Of a stretch of 64,000 nucleotides of DNA, positions 38,455 to 59,900 are shown in pieces. The notes under the pieces are model-generated. The model saw only the letters and a program-made list of their open reading frames with translations, searched no databases and had not been told where the DNA came from. The first letter of the stretch is position 1, and each line of letters opens with the position of its first letter. The position numbers and the translations under genes are program-made. This stretch comes from Micrasema longulum (lineage: Eukaryota > Arthropoda > Insecta > Trichoptera > Brachycentridae): NCBI GenBank assembly GCA_022494885.1, contig JAGVSM010002411.1, forward strand, positions 62,001 through 126,000. Reading direction: 5' to 3'.

Positions 38455-39315
38455 ATCTCTAGACTGGAGAAGGGCTGTTGTTATGCCACTATACAAGAGA
38501 AAAGGTTCATATGTGGACTGTGAAAATTAAAGAGCAATCAGCCTTTTGAGCGCTGTTGGCAAAATGCATTGAAGAATACTGATTGAGAGAAAAAAAAATT
38601 AACTAAAGACAAAGTGTGGAATATTCAGAGTGGTTTTATGAATGGAAAAGGATGTTTGGATATAATATTTGCTTTACGAAACATGGCAGAGAAATTTTCT
38701 GCTAAAAACCAAAAGGTTTTCTGGGCATGTTGATCTGCAAAAAGCGTTTGATAGAGTTGACAGAGACAAATTATGTAAGGTGTTATCAGAGTATGGAGTA
38801 GGGAATGAACAGAAATCTGACACGAGTTATTGTTTCTCTGTATAATGACAGCACAGCATTTGTTAGGATTGATGGATCACACACCATGTGGTTTGAAATT
38901 CACAAAGGAGTCAAAAAGGGATATGTGATGTCGCCATGGCTGTTTAACGTGCAACAATGCGATCTCTCAGGCAAACGTGTGGTAAAACTATGTGCGATAG
39001 ATGCACAAATGTTGGGATTCGTACATTTTGTACGGCTGAGATAAGCATTATCGACAAAATCAAGAAAGGAGCTCTGCGCGGGTTTGGACATATAAAGCAA
39101 ATGGACAGCAAAAGAACGGCTAAGAATATTTACAATGCGAATGTTGATAAATGCAAAAATAGAAGAAGACCGAGAAAGACATGGCATAACCAAATCCAAC
39201 AAATACTCGAAGATGGACATGTAAAAAATCGAAATAATCGGTGCGCGTGCATAAGAAGATGTATGAATGTAGAGATCCTCTCTGCCTACCCCTACGGAGG
39301 AACAACGTGATGGTT
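38455..39315 (+). mobile_element. LINE family 4, RT domain, decayed
   Basis: Frames shift, but RT blocks are clear: DWRRAVVMPLYKR, RAISLLSAVGK, FMNGKGCLDIIFALRNMAEK, DLQKAFDRVDRDKL, GVKKGYVMSPWLFNV, then KTWHNQIQQILEDGH. Part of the RT after WLFNV, including the catalytic DD motif, is missing. Confidence 0.85.
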
Positions 39316-39354
39316 TTTTGTTGTTTTTATGTTCCATTGCAAAACATTATGTAT

Positions 39355-39605
39355 GTATCGTATTATCGGCGCAATGATTTTTTAAGGTTCAGTTATTTTA
39401 AAATTTCTCTTCCTGTGACGTCCCAAGTTCTCTACGATGAGTTCTGCTGATTAGAGAATTGGCTTTCCGTAAACCAGAAATTTATCACGACACTCTATCA
39501 TTAGTTGATTTTAAAGAACTCGTGACGTCATTCACGATAGTTCATTTTTATAATGTTTTTAATTCATTTTTGAAAGACTTCGCAGTGCAAGTAAATGCTT
39601 ATCAT
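39355..39605 (+). repeat. Interspersed repeat family R3, copy 2
   Basis: GATTTTTTAAGGTTCAGTTATTTT, CTGTGACGTC, AGTTCTGCTGATTAGAGAATTG, TATCATTAGTTGATTTTAAAG and CGTGACGTCATTCACG match the copies at 4030 and 54490. Confidence 0.6.
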
Positions 39606-39689
39606 CAAAATTCTCGCAACACTGAACTTTCCTATGAACGTTCTTCAAATTACTCCATTTGGCTAGCGATGCACTTATTTCAAGCTTGA

Positions 39690-40330
39690 TTCCACGAAAA
39701 AAAGCATTTCTGGAATTGCTTCTTTCGGAAGGGCCTTCAGCAGCTTCGTATCAGGAATGGTGTATAAACGTTTTTCTGTTAGAACCATTTTTATTTTTGG
39801 GAAGAGTTGCATGGTAGTGAACCTGGAGAGTAAAACAGATGTGAACAAACAGGAACTATTTTTTGGGCCAAACCCTTTCGGATAATAAGCGAGGTTTCGC
39901 TACGAAATTTGCACTCGCGCGTCTAATTTGCAAATTATCGGTTAGAACGCTTTTCAAGGATCCATATGAGATATTCATTAATTTTTAAGTTCTTAAAAAG
40001 GTAGTCAGATTGCATAAATGATTTTTGTCGCTTAGTGGGTGATTTGCCCGTTTTAGAAGTAAAAGAACGTTCAGACTGTTATTGGTCTTTCACCGACATA
40101 TTTCCGCATTTAAACCGCTTATACCACTTCTTCACAATCACCCCATTACTGCCATTTTGAAATGAACCATCACTAGTTTGAGCACTTTATGAGCTTCTTT
40201 GTCATTTTTTTGTAGCCCAAAATAAATTTTATGCTAACGCATTGTTAGAATCTTCCCTCTCTGGAAACTAACTGGCTGGTCACAAGTTGTTCAAACCTAA
40301 TAATGACAGTTTCAACGGATTAGGCTATAA
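39690..40330 (-). mobile_element. Mariner-like transposase remnant
   Basis: On the minus strand SIKFILGYKKMTKK, then VKKWYKRFKCGNMSVKD (helix-turn-helix of mariner transposases), a stop, and at the far end LFPKIKMVLTEKRLYT, typical of the C-terminus. The catalytic core is missing, so it is dead. Confidence 0.65.
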
Positions 40331-42091
40331 AGATAGGGTTTCCTAGGACAGCGGTGCCCGTATCCTAACGGCCGTAGTGAACGGTGATGCGGTGGAAAGC
40401 CGTCGTAGTGGTGAGTGGTTTTATTTTTAAACGGTGTTATCAACACCATTTTTATAGAATACCACTCTCTAGTCATCGTTACGTTGCTGCTATAAAAATC
40501 AATTTACTAAATTAAAGTAGCAGGTCTCCTGTAATACTAAAACACTTTCCTTGGTGTGAAGTGTTGGCTACTTGATTAAGCTTTATACTGCGGATACTCA
40601 TGTATTAATGTAATATCGCACAAAATATAAAACCTACCAACAAAGGTTGCTGTCAAAATTTTATAAAACAAAGAAAAAGTGATAGATCACTTTTTTCCAA
40701 GCCGACAGCCTCCAGTGAATATATGCTGTTCAATTTTAATTCCACTCATAAACCCTCCTTTCTCCTCCCTCAGCCACACTTTCTCAACCCCTCACTATGT
40801 TCATGTTATATATCGTTGAACTAGTAAAACTCACAAACATACTTTTGTTCAGGGGAGATTAAAATCAGATTTACTCCAGTAGCAAAAAGTGGCGAAGTTT
40901 TTTCGAAATACACGTTTTTTTAAATAATGTAGCACTGTACGAATATACAATTTTTACGGACATACAGATTATTTGAAGTTATAAGAAAAAATTCCAAAAT
41001 ATCAATTTCAATATGTATGGGGTTGAGATTCCGTGGCTAGCACACCAGTGTTGCGAACTCACGGATCAGAGGTCCGAGGCTTGAACCCCGCCCTACCCCA
41101 ACTTGATTTTCATTTTCTAGTAGTGAGTTATTTACAACTCGTTGAAAATGGCCCCAAAAGTCAAATATTTGCGTAAATAATAAAAACGCAAATATTTCCT
41201 TTTTTAAAAAAAAAAATATTATTGACCATTTGTGGACATACGAGTTTTACAAGTTAGGGTGACGATTTATTACGTTAGTTTGTAGTTAACCCGAAAAAAG
41301 AAACATGTTGCCAAACCTAGTTGGTTTATAAATTGAAAAAAAAATTGCTTACAAGACAAAGCAATTTTTTGAATTTATCAAAATCAATTCTATTAAGTTT
41401 AAGAAAGCTGATACTAAAAACAAACAGTAAACAGAATGCTTTTAATTTCCGATAAGTAATAAATGCACAGTAAGTCATGAAATTGCATTTAAATGTTCTA
41501 ACACCATCCCATTTTGGCTCCTTAGAGAGAATATCTTTAATATTATGTTTTTCAGTCAGAGGTCACGCAGACCCATCTGTCGCACACAAATAATGCAAAA
41601 GGTCTAGTTTTTTTAATGATTTTTCCAAATACAAACTTTATCTGCTTATACGGGGCGAATTGCTATCTCAGTAATTTACTCCTCGTAAGTTTAAACTGTA
41701 AGAACGCATAGTCAAATAAATCTTAAAATTAAACGGTGTATGACTTCAATATTTCAAATGTTTTGTTGACCTTTTTGAACGCGGTGTTTTTTAATTACTT
41801 AAAATTGATTTAAAGATGATTTTTCAAAATGAATTTTGATAATATTTTTAAATGTTTCATTTCCTTCTATACCTTATTCTTAAAATATGGTATTTATTAT
41901 TTGGCTAAAAATTTTTAATGACTTTGAGATATTTATAGATTTCTGAAAATACTTTTTTTATTTTTTATTTGCAATGGTGCATAGGGCACTGCATCGGTAC
42001 TTTAATCGAAACGCAGCTTTATAAATGTTATATTGCAATTAGGCCCGAAGGGATGAATTCCCTATCATGTAATAGTTATTTTGTAATAGTC
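40331..42091. other. Intergenic with a SINE-like element
   Basis: Contains a short GC-rich segment at 40340-40420 (flank of the mariner remnant) and the SINE-like element at 41024-41170. No gene was recognised in the rest. Confidence 0.45.
41024..41170 (+). mobile_element. tRNA-like SINE, second type
   Basis: CCGTGGCTAGCACACCAGTG ... GCGAACTCACGG and the B-box-like GGCTTGAACCCC resemble a Pol III promoter. It is similar to 29845-30010. Confidence 0.5.
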
Positions 42092-42434
42092 TAGTAGTTG
42101 GCAAACTCGTTAGTCAAAAGAGCTGAAGATCAGCATTACGAAGATTTCTTTTGAGGGTTAAATTTATTTTCGTTTTAAACTGTTTCCTCTTTAAAGCCAA
42201 CGAACCTTATTATGCAGTGAAGATCCTTGTATTAACTCTCTGTCCTTAAGTAAATTAGAGATGTAAAGAAGATTTAATATTATGCTTCTCCACGCATTTA
42301 ATAACAGTATTTGCAATATCTTTAATGATTAGAAAGGAAACAAAAATCGAAGTTCTTCTATAGAACCCGTAGACTAAATAAATTGACCAAAGAGTGTAAC
42401 TTGCGCTGTGTGAGCCGCAGATTGCCGACCTCTG
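42092..42434. mobile_element. Non-autonomous hAT-type MITE, 343 bp, with 8-bp target duplication
   Basis: The left end TAGTAGTTGGCAAACTC pairs with the right end (reverse complement CAGAGGTCGGCAATC). The flanks TAATAGTC (42084-42091) and TGATAGTC (42435-42442) match at 7 of 8, the length expected for hAT. It has no transposase frame. Confidence 0.75.
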
Positions 42435-42865
42435 TGATAGTCGATAGGTAGTCTCTTAGTTGCAATATAAAAAAAATCATGGATTGTTTTAGAAACATCA
42501 ATCAACTGATAAAATTTCGATTTTTTCACATTGACTTAATTCCATCAAATGTTCGAAATTACCTTTAAATGTAAGTGACTGATGCTATTTGCTCTACCCA
42601 GAACATGACTACCTGAGGTCAAACCAAAAAAGGAGTGACCCATCTCAGGACGAGGATAGTAAGTGAAATAAAAATGCCAAGAGTTTTTTGTGCAAAAAAT
42701 AGTTTAATTCAAACAAAACATTACAGGTTTGCTCTTAGAGACAATACAGGTAACAAAATGATCATATTTTCAAAACGAAGGGTTGAGAATCAATTCAAAA
42801 AGAGTAGATCAGTCAGTATTTTTAACAGTTATTCAAATATAAAAAACTGCAAAAAAGGGTTCAGA

Positions 42866-47770
<4,905 letters not shown>

Positions 47771-47864
47771 AGTTCAAAAATACCTAAAATAATAACACAA
47801 TTTACCAAGAGCACAAAAAATTGCGATGTCAATGATTTTTAAATACTTTTTGTCTTTTTCGCGG

Positions 47865-49150
47865 TTGTAGTTTTATTTATTTTTTATTTTCTTTTATTTA
47901 GGAAACATACAGTACAGTTACAAAGTTTAATATTTTATACAGTTAGGTTTAACTCTAATGGACCAGTGAAGTTTCCATATTATAAAGCAATTATATGTTA
48001 GGTTATTAATGAAAGTATAAAAAGAGAAGGAAAAAAAAACATAAATGGAAGCTGTTTAGAAATTAAAATTAAAAATTTAATTTAATTTAAGTAAAAAAAA
48101 GATATTTTAAAGTTTGTAGTTTGTAGTGAGTATTTACAAATGGAAATATTATTAAAAATGAAGAAAATTTGTAAGAGTAATTAAAAGTTAAGAATTAAAA
48201 AAAAGAATGAAAAACAAGCTCAGATGTAAAAATAAAATAAAATAGTAATAACTTTTAAAAAAAAAAGGAAAAACATAAATATACACATACATATTTTAAG
48301 GGATTCAAAGTTTCTTTAAGTGAAATATAAGACAATAAATTTAAGTCAATTTAAAAAACATCTTCAAAATTAATGACACGTTATAGTAAGAGCGGCAAAC
48401 AATTGATTTAATAAACATATATAATATAAGTAATTAAAAGTAGTTTAAAAGTATAAAAACATGTCAATGCAGCAGAGAAAAAAGAAAGAATAAAGAAAGA
48501 ATAATAGGTATAGCAAGTAATCTTCAAACTTTGGAAAAGCAACATAAGGAGAAGATTTTAAACCAAGAGAAGTCGATAAAATTTCATCTAAGTGATTTTA
48601 GCAGTAATACTAATTTCAGAAGAGAAATTTGATTAATAATTTTAATATTAATGTTTGTAATTTGAAGTGATGTAAGAGAAAAAAGGATCAACGAGAGTTT
48701 TATTCAAAAGTTTTCAACACACTATTTTTAAATAATTGTAATCCTGTTAGATAGATATCTATATGGTTAAAACAGCTGTTAAAAGTGGAACACGATCTGC
48801 GTAAAAACGAATTTTGACAATAGTTCGTATTGACGCCAGGTATTCGAAAGGTTGGGTGATTTCGTAGGGCACGTGATGGACAGTTAATTATAATTTTATT
48901 TAGGAGCTGGGACGAATCGGCTAGACTGTTAATAATTTTATAGAGGCAAGTGAGGTATATTGATGTTCTCCTTTTTTCAAGGTTAATCAGTTTGTGAAAA
49001 CGTGCAGGTGAGTCATGATTAGGAAATATAAGAGAGCTTCGGAAATTCCAATGTTTTAAAAATTTGTTTTGTACTTTCTCCAGCCTGTCAATATAAGTAA
49101 TGTATTGTGGATTCCAAATGATAGACGCAAATTCAAGATGGGTTCTCACA
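47865..49150 (-). mobile_element. LINE 3' end, family 3, in the 5'UTR intron of amylase E
   Basis: The open minus-strand frame 48700-49149 encodes HLEFASIIWNPQYITYIDRL ... INCPSRALRNHPTFRIPG, the end of a non-LTR ORF2, with a long AT-rich 3'UTR to about 47865. The same family is at 12917-13975. The 149-codon frame is intact, so the insertion is fairly young. Confidence 0.85.
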
Positions 49151-49775
49151 TAACTATATTAAAGATTTATTATCGTTAGATCATTTTTAAAAGGCAAATT
49201 AGATACGCGCATAATAAAACCTAACATTTTATATGCTTTTTCAATAATTTTATGTTATTTAGTAACGTTAAACCAATCGTCTAAGCTTATCTCATTCCGG
49301 GTGGTTTCACGTACTTTATAGTTTTATTAGAAATTTAAAATGAATAGCGACCACTTCTATACTAAATCTCAAACAATGACTTAAAAGCTTTGAATCCATA
49401 GAGTAATCGCTGTTTGCATTTTAGCCTTAAAGTAACTCCATTAAAGGTTCACATTATTTTAAAAGTTGTATTTCATTATTTTTTTTAAAGTAATATTAGT
49501 TCAAAGGGTGGACACCGCAATGTCATTCGTAACGACGGCAAGTCAGAATGTGTTGTTGCCCCAATTTACTTTGACAGTTTATTTTATCTATGGAAAATTT
49601 AAGCTGCTAAAACACGCTGCCAATTCTAGGTAAAAATTGTTTCAAGAAATGAAACATTGTTTAAATGCAATATTAAAAAAAAAATTAGTTGTAACCGAAC
49701 AAAGGCATTCTTATACAAACAAAAACACTTAAAGTAATAATAAAAAACCTTATTAATTGAAGAAAAAAAACTTAC

Positions 49776-49836
49776 AGAAACGGCCAATCCTAATGGTTCT
49801 TTTAATTGCACAAAAATATTGTGACGACCTTTTATA
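49776..49836 (-). promoter_or_regulatory. TATA promoter and non-coding first exon of amylase E
   Basis: Minus-strand TATAAAAGG (49828-49836) is followed by a leader and the donor TTTCT|GTAAGT (exon edge 49776). The acceptor before the ATG is at 47783/47784, so the 5'UTR intron is about 2 kb, enlarged by a LINE fragment at 47865-49150. The assignment to E rests on order, strand and the shared promoter layout. Confidence 0.62.
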
Positions 49837-50528
49837 GCATCACAGATTTGGAAATAAAATAAAACGTTTTCCAAAATTATTCCAAATCTTATCACCTTAT
49901 TAAAACATTTGACAAGGATAAGCATTGTGATTTTATATAATAACAACAAAAAAATACTTTGTCATTTTAATTACGACAAAAGAAAAGATAAAAACAGATG
50001 TACGCAGAATATTACATGATTCTTTCAGTACAACCCGCGTTTCTATTATCGAATAATCAGATTAAGATAGTGAGCTTATAGGTGGGTCTAATTCTAAACT
50101 ACGATAAACAAAAAACAATTCGAATATCTATGAATGATATAAGTTTAAATTCAAAATTTTATGTTTGTTATTATTGATAGAAGGTTTTTTTTTTTTCTTT
50201 TACAAAATTTTTAACTGAAAGATTCTACATCAAGATGAGAAGCATTTAAAAATGTTGTTAATTAAACTATTTTTCTATTAATTTCATCATATTGATCACT
50301 TACTAAATCAAAGAAAGCAGAAAACAATTAAAAAATATATTTAATTGTAAAAATGAATTCGTTCATGAAATAATTTCGTTGATTGAATTATTATAAATCG
50401 AATGGATGGCGTTTATGTCGATTTCATTTAAAGATAGGTACTATTACAAAACTGAGGGTGATAAAATTAATAAAATGGGTTACATTAATTGTACATGGCG
50501 AGCTTTTAAGAATTCAGAATATATTACG

Positions 50529-50721
50529 GCGGCCTCCGTGGTGTAGTGGTCAAGACGTTTGACTCATGCACGGAAGGTTCCGGGTTCGATTCCCGGTGAG
50601 AACACAAAAATTTACAAATGTGATTTTTCTCAAGCCTGGTTGTTCTGTAATGTAATTCACCACTGTAATTGGGCATCCTGGCCTGTTGTGGTGCAAAAAA
50701 AAATTGAAATGAAATGAAATG
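50529..50721 (+). mobile_element. tRNA-derived SINE
   Basis: GCGGCCTCCGTGGTGTAGTGG, B box GGTTCGATTCC at 50583-50593, body as in 47121-47277, then an A-run and a (GAAAT)n tail. Confidence 0.85.
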
Positions 50722-50849
50722 ACAGTTTTACGTAATCAAGCAACGTCTTGATTCCCATTTTTCTCAGTTACGATTTAGAAAATAAACGTTTAATTTAATA
50801 AGACGGAAAATTTAAAAATATAATTTTCATGATTTTGACATAATACATC

Positions 50850-51430
50850 TATTTATTTATTTATTTATTAACGGACATTGTCCATGTATACAATTTATAA
50901 GGTTTAAATATTACAATAAAACAATAGTTTAAAACATTTTTAAAAAAAGAAGCATTGACAAACATAAGGGAGATCGAGACAAGATCAGGACTATTTATTT
51001 AGTTCTCGTTTAAATCGTTGTAAACTTAAACCAAAAAAGTCCAGATTTTATCTTGAGTTAACAATACGACAAAGACGGGTCATTGGAGAATTAAGGCCAT
51101 AGTTTGTTCTATGCTGATCGATGAACAGTACTTCATTGTTTCTCAATCAACGAGTCGGAATATTGAATTTTACTTGTCCCAGTAATGATGGAACATCGAT
51201 TATACCAGTTAGCATGCCGAACATATATACGGAGTCAATATTAGTTCTACGTTTTTGTGGACTAGAAATATTTAATATTGACTATTTCAGCATAATAATA
51301 ATTATCTCTCTCTAGTGCAAGCATCCACGCTATTTTTTGAAGCAAGCGATGTTGGACTGATTCAATGGGATTTATGCGATCGACATAGAATGTGTTAATA
51401 CATGTATTATAGCCCATTGATCGATGACAC
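50850..51430 (-). mobile_element. LINE 3' end, family 2-like, inverted
   Basis: Minus-strand frames give FGMLTGIIDVPSLLGQVKFN and NEVLFIDQHRTNYG, then LNSPMTRLCRIVNS, closely similar in pattern to 11700-11900. The 3' end lies at the TTTATTTATTTATT run near 50852. Confidence 0.75.
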
Positions 51431-51913
51431 ACACACGCGCAACGATTTCAACTGAAATATAGATCAACGACCAATAAAGCAAGTCAAATTTTTTCATTAA
51501 TTAAAATACATTATATTCTGCAGGACAAACAGTATTGCATATAAAACGTCCATCTACATAGAAAAAAAAACGTTCAGAAGTACATTCACGCCATGAAGAC
51601 ATGAAGAATAAAGTAACACGGCCTACAAAGCGACCACAGGGCGTGGTAACGCCCAGTAAGCCCAAGCAAGTCAGCCCAATGAGTCCCCCATTGCTCTGCC
51701 ACCGATGTTCAACCCTTCCAGTTACAGGATGTTTATTGTTTATTAGTTAAGGTGTTTAAATTTTATTTTTACAACTATCTAAAACGAATACATTACATTA
51801 CAGAGTTCAATTCATATTTACATTTTTTTTACAATTTTTTGGAATTAACCGTTCCTGAAGATTTTTGCTTAGGCGAATGTGATCGTTGATCAAACTCTCA
51901 AAACAACTCAGAA
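51431..51913. other. Intergenic, nothing firm recognised
   Basis: A GC-richer patch (51595-51720) contains the small palindrome GGGCGTGGTAACGCCC. 51740-51850 resembles an inverted LINE tail. No gene was recognised. Confidence 0.4.
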
Positions 51914-52058
51914 CAGGTCAGGAGGCCCAATTTCAGTGGAAAATAACATCACAGATATAACTCAAAAGCTTGTAAAAATCGTATTTAATTTTTGTGTTGT
52001 CACCGGGAATCTTCTGTGTATGAGTCAAGCGTCTTGAGCACTACACCACAGAGGCCGC
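51914..52058 (-). mobile_element. tRNA-derived SINE, decayed
   Basis: GGCGGCCTCTGTGGTGTAGTG on the minus strand and the same body as the two other copies. The B box is partly deleted. Confidence 0.75.
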
Positions 52059-52641
52059 CAAATTTCATTGATATTTATGTGAAAATCATTGAATGGAGTT
52101 TTATTAATAAATATGTACGAAAAACATCAACACCAAAGATCATTTTGGCAAATATTAACAACGAAAAGTAAAAAAAAATATATTTGTATGTTGATTACGA
52201 AGATATAATATAAATAATGTGGTAATAACAATATTTGGAAATAAAAACTGCTATTTTAAATACTTAATAGCAAAGTTGTTGCGCAAACTCATTACTCATA
52301 TGCATTATTTATTATTTAAGAGAAAGATAATAAATAATTGATTACATTTATATTAAAATCTTAAGCATCTTGTTAACGTGTTATGGCATCAACGTTGATA
52401 AGACTTTAATTTAACTTATATAACTTATAACTAAGGTATCATGATGTACGTGAGAATCATATCTTTTGTTTGTTTGTTGCATTTTTGTACTTAAACATAA
52501 TAACACTTGAAATTTTACAATTGTGGAAATATTTTGTGAGAATCACACCCTAAAACATGGTTTTCACTTGCATTTTAAGCTTTTGATTATATTACTCAAA
52601 GAATTTATGAAAAAATACAAAAAGTAATGTATTTTAATTTT

Positions 52642-52764
52642 AACAATGTTTGATTATGTCTAAATGCTTGCAGACTGGCTGGATTTCCTCCCTAGGGAGT
52701 TGTTCGCATTTAAAGGAGGAAATCCAACCAGTCTGCAAGCATTTAGACATAATCAAACATTGTT
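52642..52764. repeat. 50-bp inverted repeat (49/50), R1 end hairpin
   Basis: 52642-52691 and 52715-52764 are reverse complements with one mismatch, separated by 23 nt that contain CCTAGGGAG. The arms carry CTAAATGCTTGCAGACTGG, an R1 terminal sequence. Confidence 0.9.
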
Positions 52765-52814
52765 GAATTACTACCTGGTAAAAGAAGAAGTTTAAAAATT
52801 GGAAAATTGTTTTC

Positions 52815-53065
52815 AGGCGTTGCCTAGTAGGTGATTTGGTTCAGCCGGATGAATCTCACCCACGTGATAAAGGTTTCAGCTCTTTTACTTCACAAAAGTC
52901 AACAGATGGAAGAGTTGGGGAAATGTGGATGTTCAAACATGGGCAGAATGGTGAATGTTACACAGTGTGTAAAGTGGCCACTCAAACCAGCCAATGACAG
53001 GTCATAAGCCCTGTAAATGCCTAGACTTCCATATTCCCTTCTCAAAAACTTTTGCCCTCTCTGTT
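52815..53065 (+). mobile_element. MITE family R1 body, full-length copy
   Basis: AGGCGTTGCCTAGTAGGTGA, GATGAATCTCACCCACGTGA, GGGCAGAATGGTGAATGTTA, GTGGCCACTCAAACCAGCC and CTTCTCAAAAACTTTTGCC in order. It directly follows the 52642-52764 hairpin. Confidence 0.8.
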
Positions 53066-53075
53066 GAAATAAATT

Positions 53076-54489
53076 TAAATATTTTAATTTTTTAAATATT
53101 TTTTTACTACTCATAAAACGTATAATACAAACAGTACATATGATACTTCCAGGAGTTATTAAAAAAAAACAACTTGGGACCGTACATAAAAAGTAAACAT
53201 TTTTGTGACAATACATAATATCATACATATCAATTCTTCTTATTGTCTTTGTAACCTATTTTAAGCTTATAATTTAAGAAGTCATGAGAGTAAATTTCCT
53301 GTCAAATGACAAAGGTATTGTAATTTTTATTTTTTTATAGTTTGTCTAGATTGAAAATATTAGTGCCTTTACAATATTACTTATAAATACAATTTTTTAA
53401 TTAATTTAATACATGTATTAACATTAACGTTTCCCATCACGTAGAGAAAAAAAAATGTATACATAATGGGGAGTGATGTCTTAAAATAATTTGTTTTATG
53501 TAATTTTAAATATTTTTAGTATGATATATGAATTATAAAAAAATAAATAATAAACGGTGTTTTCAATCAGTGCTACACAAAATAAAATTATGAATATACT
53601 TTTTAACTTCTTTCTCAAATATGTTGAATTCTTTGCTGGACTTTTTGTAAATATATTTCTCTATAAATATAATGTATAATGATGTGCTGTACTTGTTTTA
53701 AATTTTGGAATTAAGATGTTACCAGTTGTTCTAGGTCGCGTTCTTACGTTTTGTGACGTAGAATACTACTATTAATATTAACAAATTACAACAGGGATGA
53801 CGAATACCTTAAAGAAGGAAATATGAATGTCTAGGCGTTTAAAATTTCTAGTCATTTGCGAAAGCTTTCTTGTGAATAGATACAAATACATTTTGACTTT
53901 TATACTTCTAGCCTGGGCCTCAATTATGATGGTAAGAAAAAGACGCCATAGACACCTTAACGGTATAGTAAAAAAACAATTATCTCTAGCGATTGCAAAG
54001 ATATACTACCGACCCACCACCTTTAAGTTTTGGGAGGTACATCGATGTGAAACAAGGGGAAGCGTACGTCACGGTACACATATCTAGGCTCTAAAATGAC
54101 ATAGGCATGGCGTCATAGTTGAAAATAAAGTAGGTAATCCAGAAGTAAGGGTAGTTAGTTCCCGTATCCCGTTCCGAAAGGTTACTGAGTACAACCAACC
54201 AATCATTTTATTTATTTACTAAATAAGATTTTTATAACCAGCGTCACGTATTCCAGTTGTGATCTGAATAGCTGATATTTTTCTCAATTGCTGTGTGCCA
54301 AATTACACCAATTTACTGCAATTAAAACGCTCTTATTTGAACCATAGTATTTTTTGATTAAATCTGATTAGAAGATTTAGTTGTCCTCAAACAAAAAGAA
54401 ACGTAATAAAGCAATACGGTAGTTCAGTAGTTATTTGTCTTTGTTAATAGACCATTAACAAAGCCAAAAATAAAAAAAGGATAAATTTG
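53076..54489. other. Intergenic, nothing firm recognised
   Basis: 53783-53850 is an R1 end fragment (ATTACAACAGGGATGACGAA). A GC-richer stretch near 53930-54190 holds a short plus-strand frame without recognisable similarity. Confidence 0.4.
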
Positions 54490-54770
54490 TATTAAACGGA
54501 TGCTATGATTTTTTAAAGTTTTGTATTTTTAAAATTGCTTCGCGTTTTCAAGTTCCTTTCCCCTTTTTTCCGAAAAGTTCTGCTGATTCGTCAGTTGACA
54601 AACTGAGAACCGGAAATTGATCACACGTGTCTTATCATTGGTTGATTTGGAAGAACTAGTGGCGTAATGTCAAGTGGTTTGTATTTATTAAAATCATTTT
54701 TATGATTTTTTTCAAACGTTTTCAAGAAACTTCGCTGTATAATTTAATGCTCTTTTTTTAATGTCTAATT
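54490..54770 (+). repeat. Interspersed repeat family R3, copy 3
   Basis: GATTTTTTAAAGTTTTGTATTT, AAAAGTTCTGCTGATTCGTC, CTTATCATTGGTTGATTTGG and TTTTCAAGAAACTTCGC match copies at 4030 and 39355. It lies just past the 3' end of amylase F. Confidence 0.6.
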
Positions 54771-54862
54771 CCTCGAAGGGCTGAACCTCCTTATTGGGCA
54801 CAATGTTAAATTGTATTTTTTTATTTATGAAAACACAAAATGTAACACCACGCAAGTTTTAT

Positions 54863-54868
54863 TTTATT
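54863..54868 (-). promoter_or_regulatory. AATAAA poly(A) signal of amylase F
   Basis: AATAAA on the minus strand, 43 nt past the stop of the terminal exon. It supports the extension exon as the true 3' end. Confidence 0.6.
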
Positions 54869-54911
54869 AGTCAAAAAAATCTAAATAAGAAAAAATGAAT
54901 ACTACACAATT

Positions 54912-59350
<4,439 letters not shown>

Positions 59351-59517
59351 CCTATAAACAAAAAAAACTTCGTATAAGGTTTTCCATTCCCCTTCCAAAC
59401 GTATTACCTGATCTCGCTTCATACGCATTCCTCGATTCATCATCAAATTTTTGAAAAAGTTTTGATTTAAGAAAAAAATGAATTCTTCATAGAACAATAT
59501 TTTGAGTATACTAGCAA

Positions 59518-59640
59518 TATACTCACCTTTATCAACAAAGGCTTCAGCTCTTTTTCTTTACAAAACTCGACAAATTGAAGAGATGACGAAATGTGGATTT
59601 TTAAACAAAGGCAGAATGGTGTATTTTGTATAGTAGGTGA
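59518..59640 (+). mobile_element. MITE family R1, fragment
   Basis: CTCACCTTTATCAACAAAGGCTTCAGC, then GAAATGTGGATTTTTAAAC and GGCAGAATGGTG. Confidence 0.6.
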
Positions 59641-59739
59641 TCATCATCATTTCCTTTCCATAACTAAAGGTGCATTGAACATTGGTATACCAATTGGAGT
59701 GTACTTTGATATTTTTTGTTACATGTAGGTAAGATGATC

Positions 59740-59900
59740 AGTCTTAAGCTTCAGGTACCAGTCCAGAGACCGTGGAATTTTCTAGTGCAAAAACACCCCT
59801 TTCAATAAATATTTAATGTCAACCATGACGGTAATCGAACCCGAGACAAGGCTGAGTGGGTAAAGTTACCTGTCCAGCCTTAGGTCACCAAACTTGTACT
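59740..59900 (-). mobile_element. tRNA-like SINE fragment in the 5'UTR intron of amylase F
   Basis: The minus strand reads AAGGCTGGACAGGTAACTTTA ... CTCGGGTTCGATTACCG, with a B-box-like block at the end. Related to, but not the same as, the other SINEs. Confidence 0.4.
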
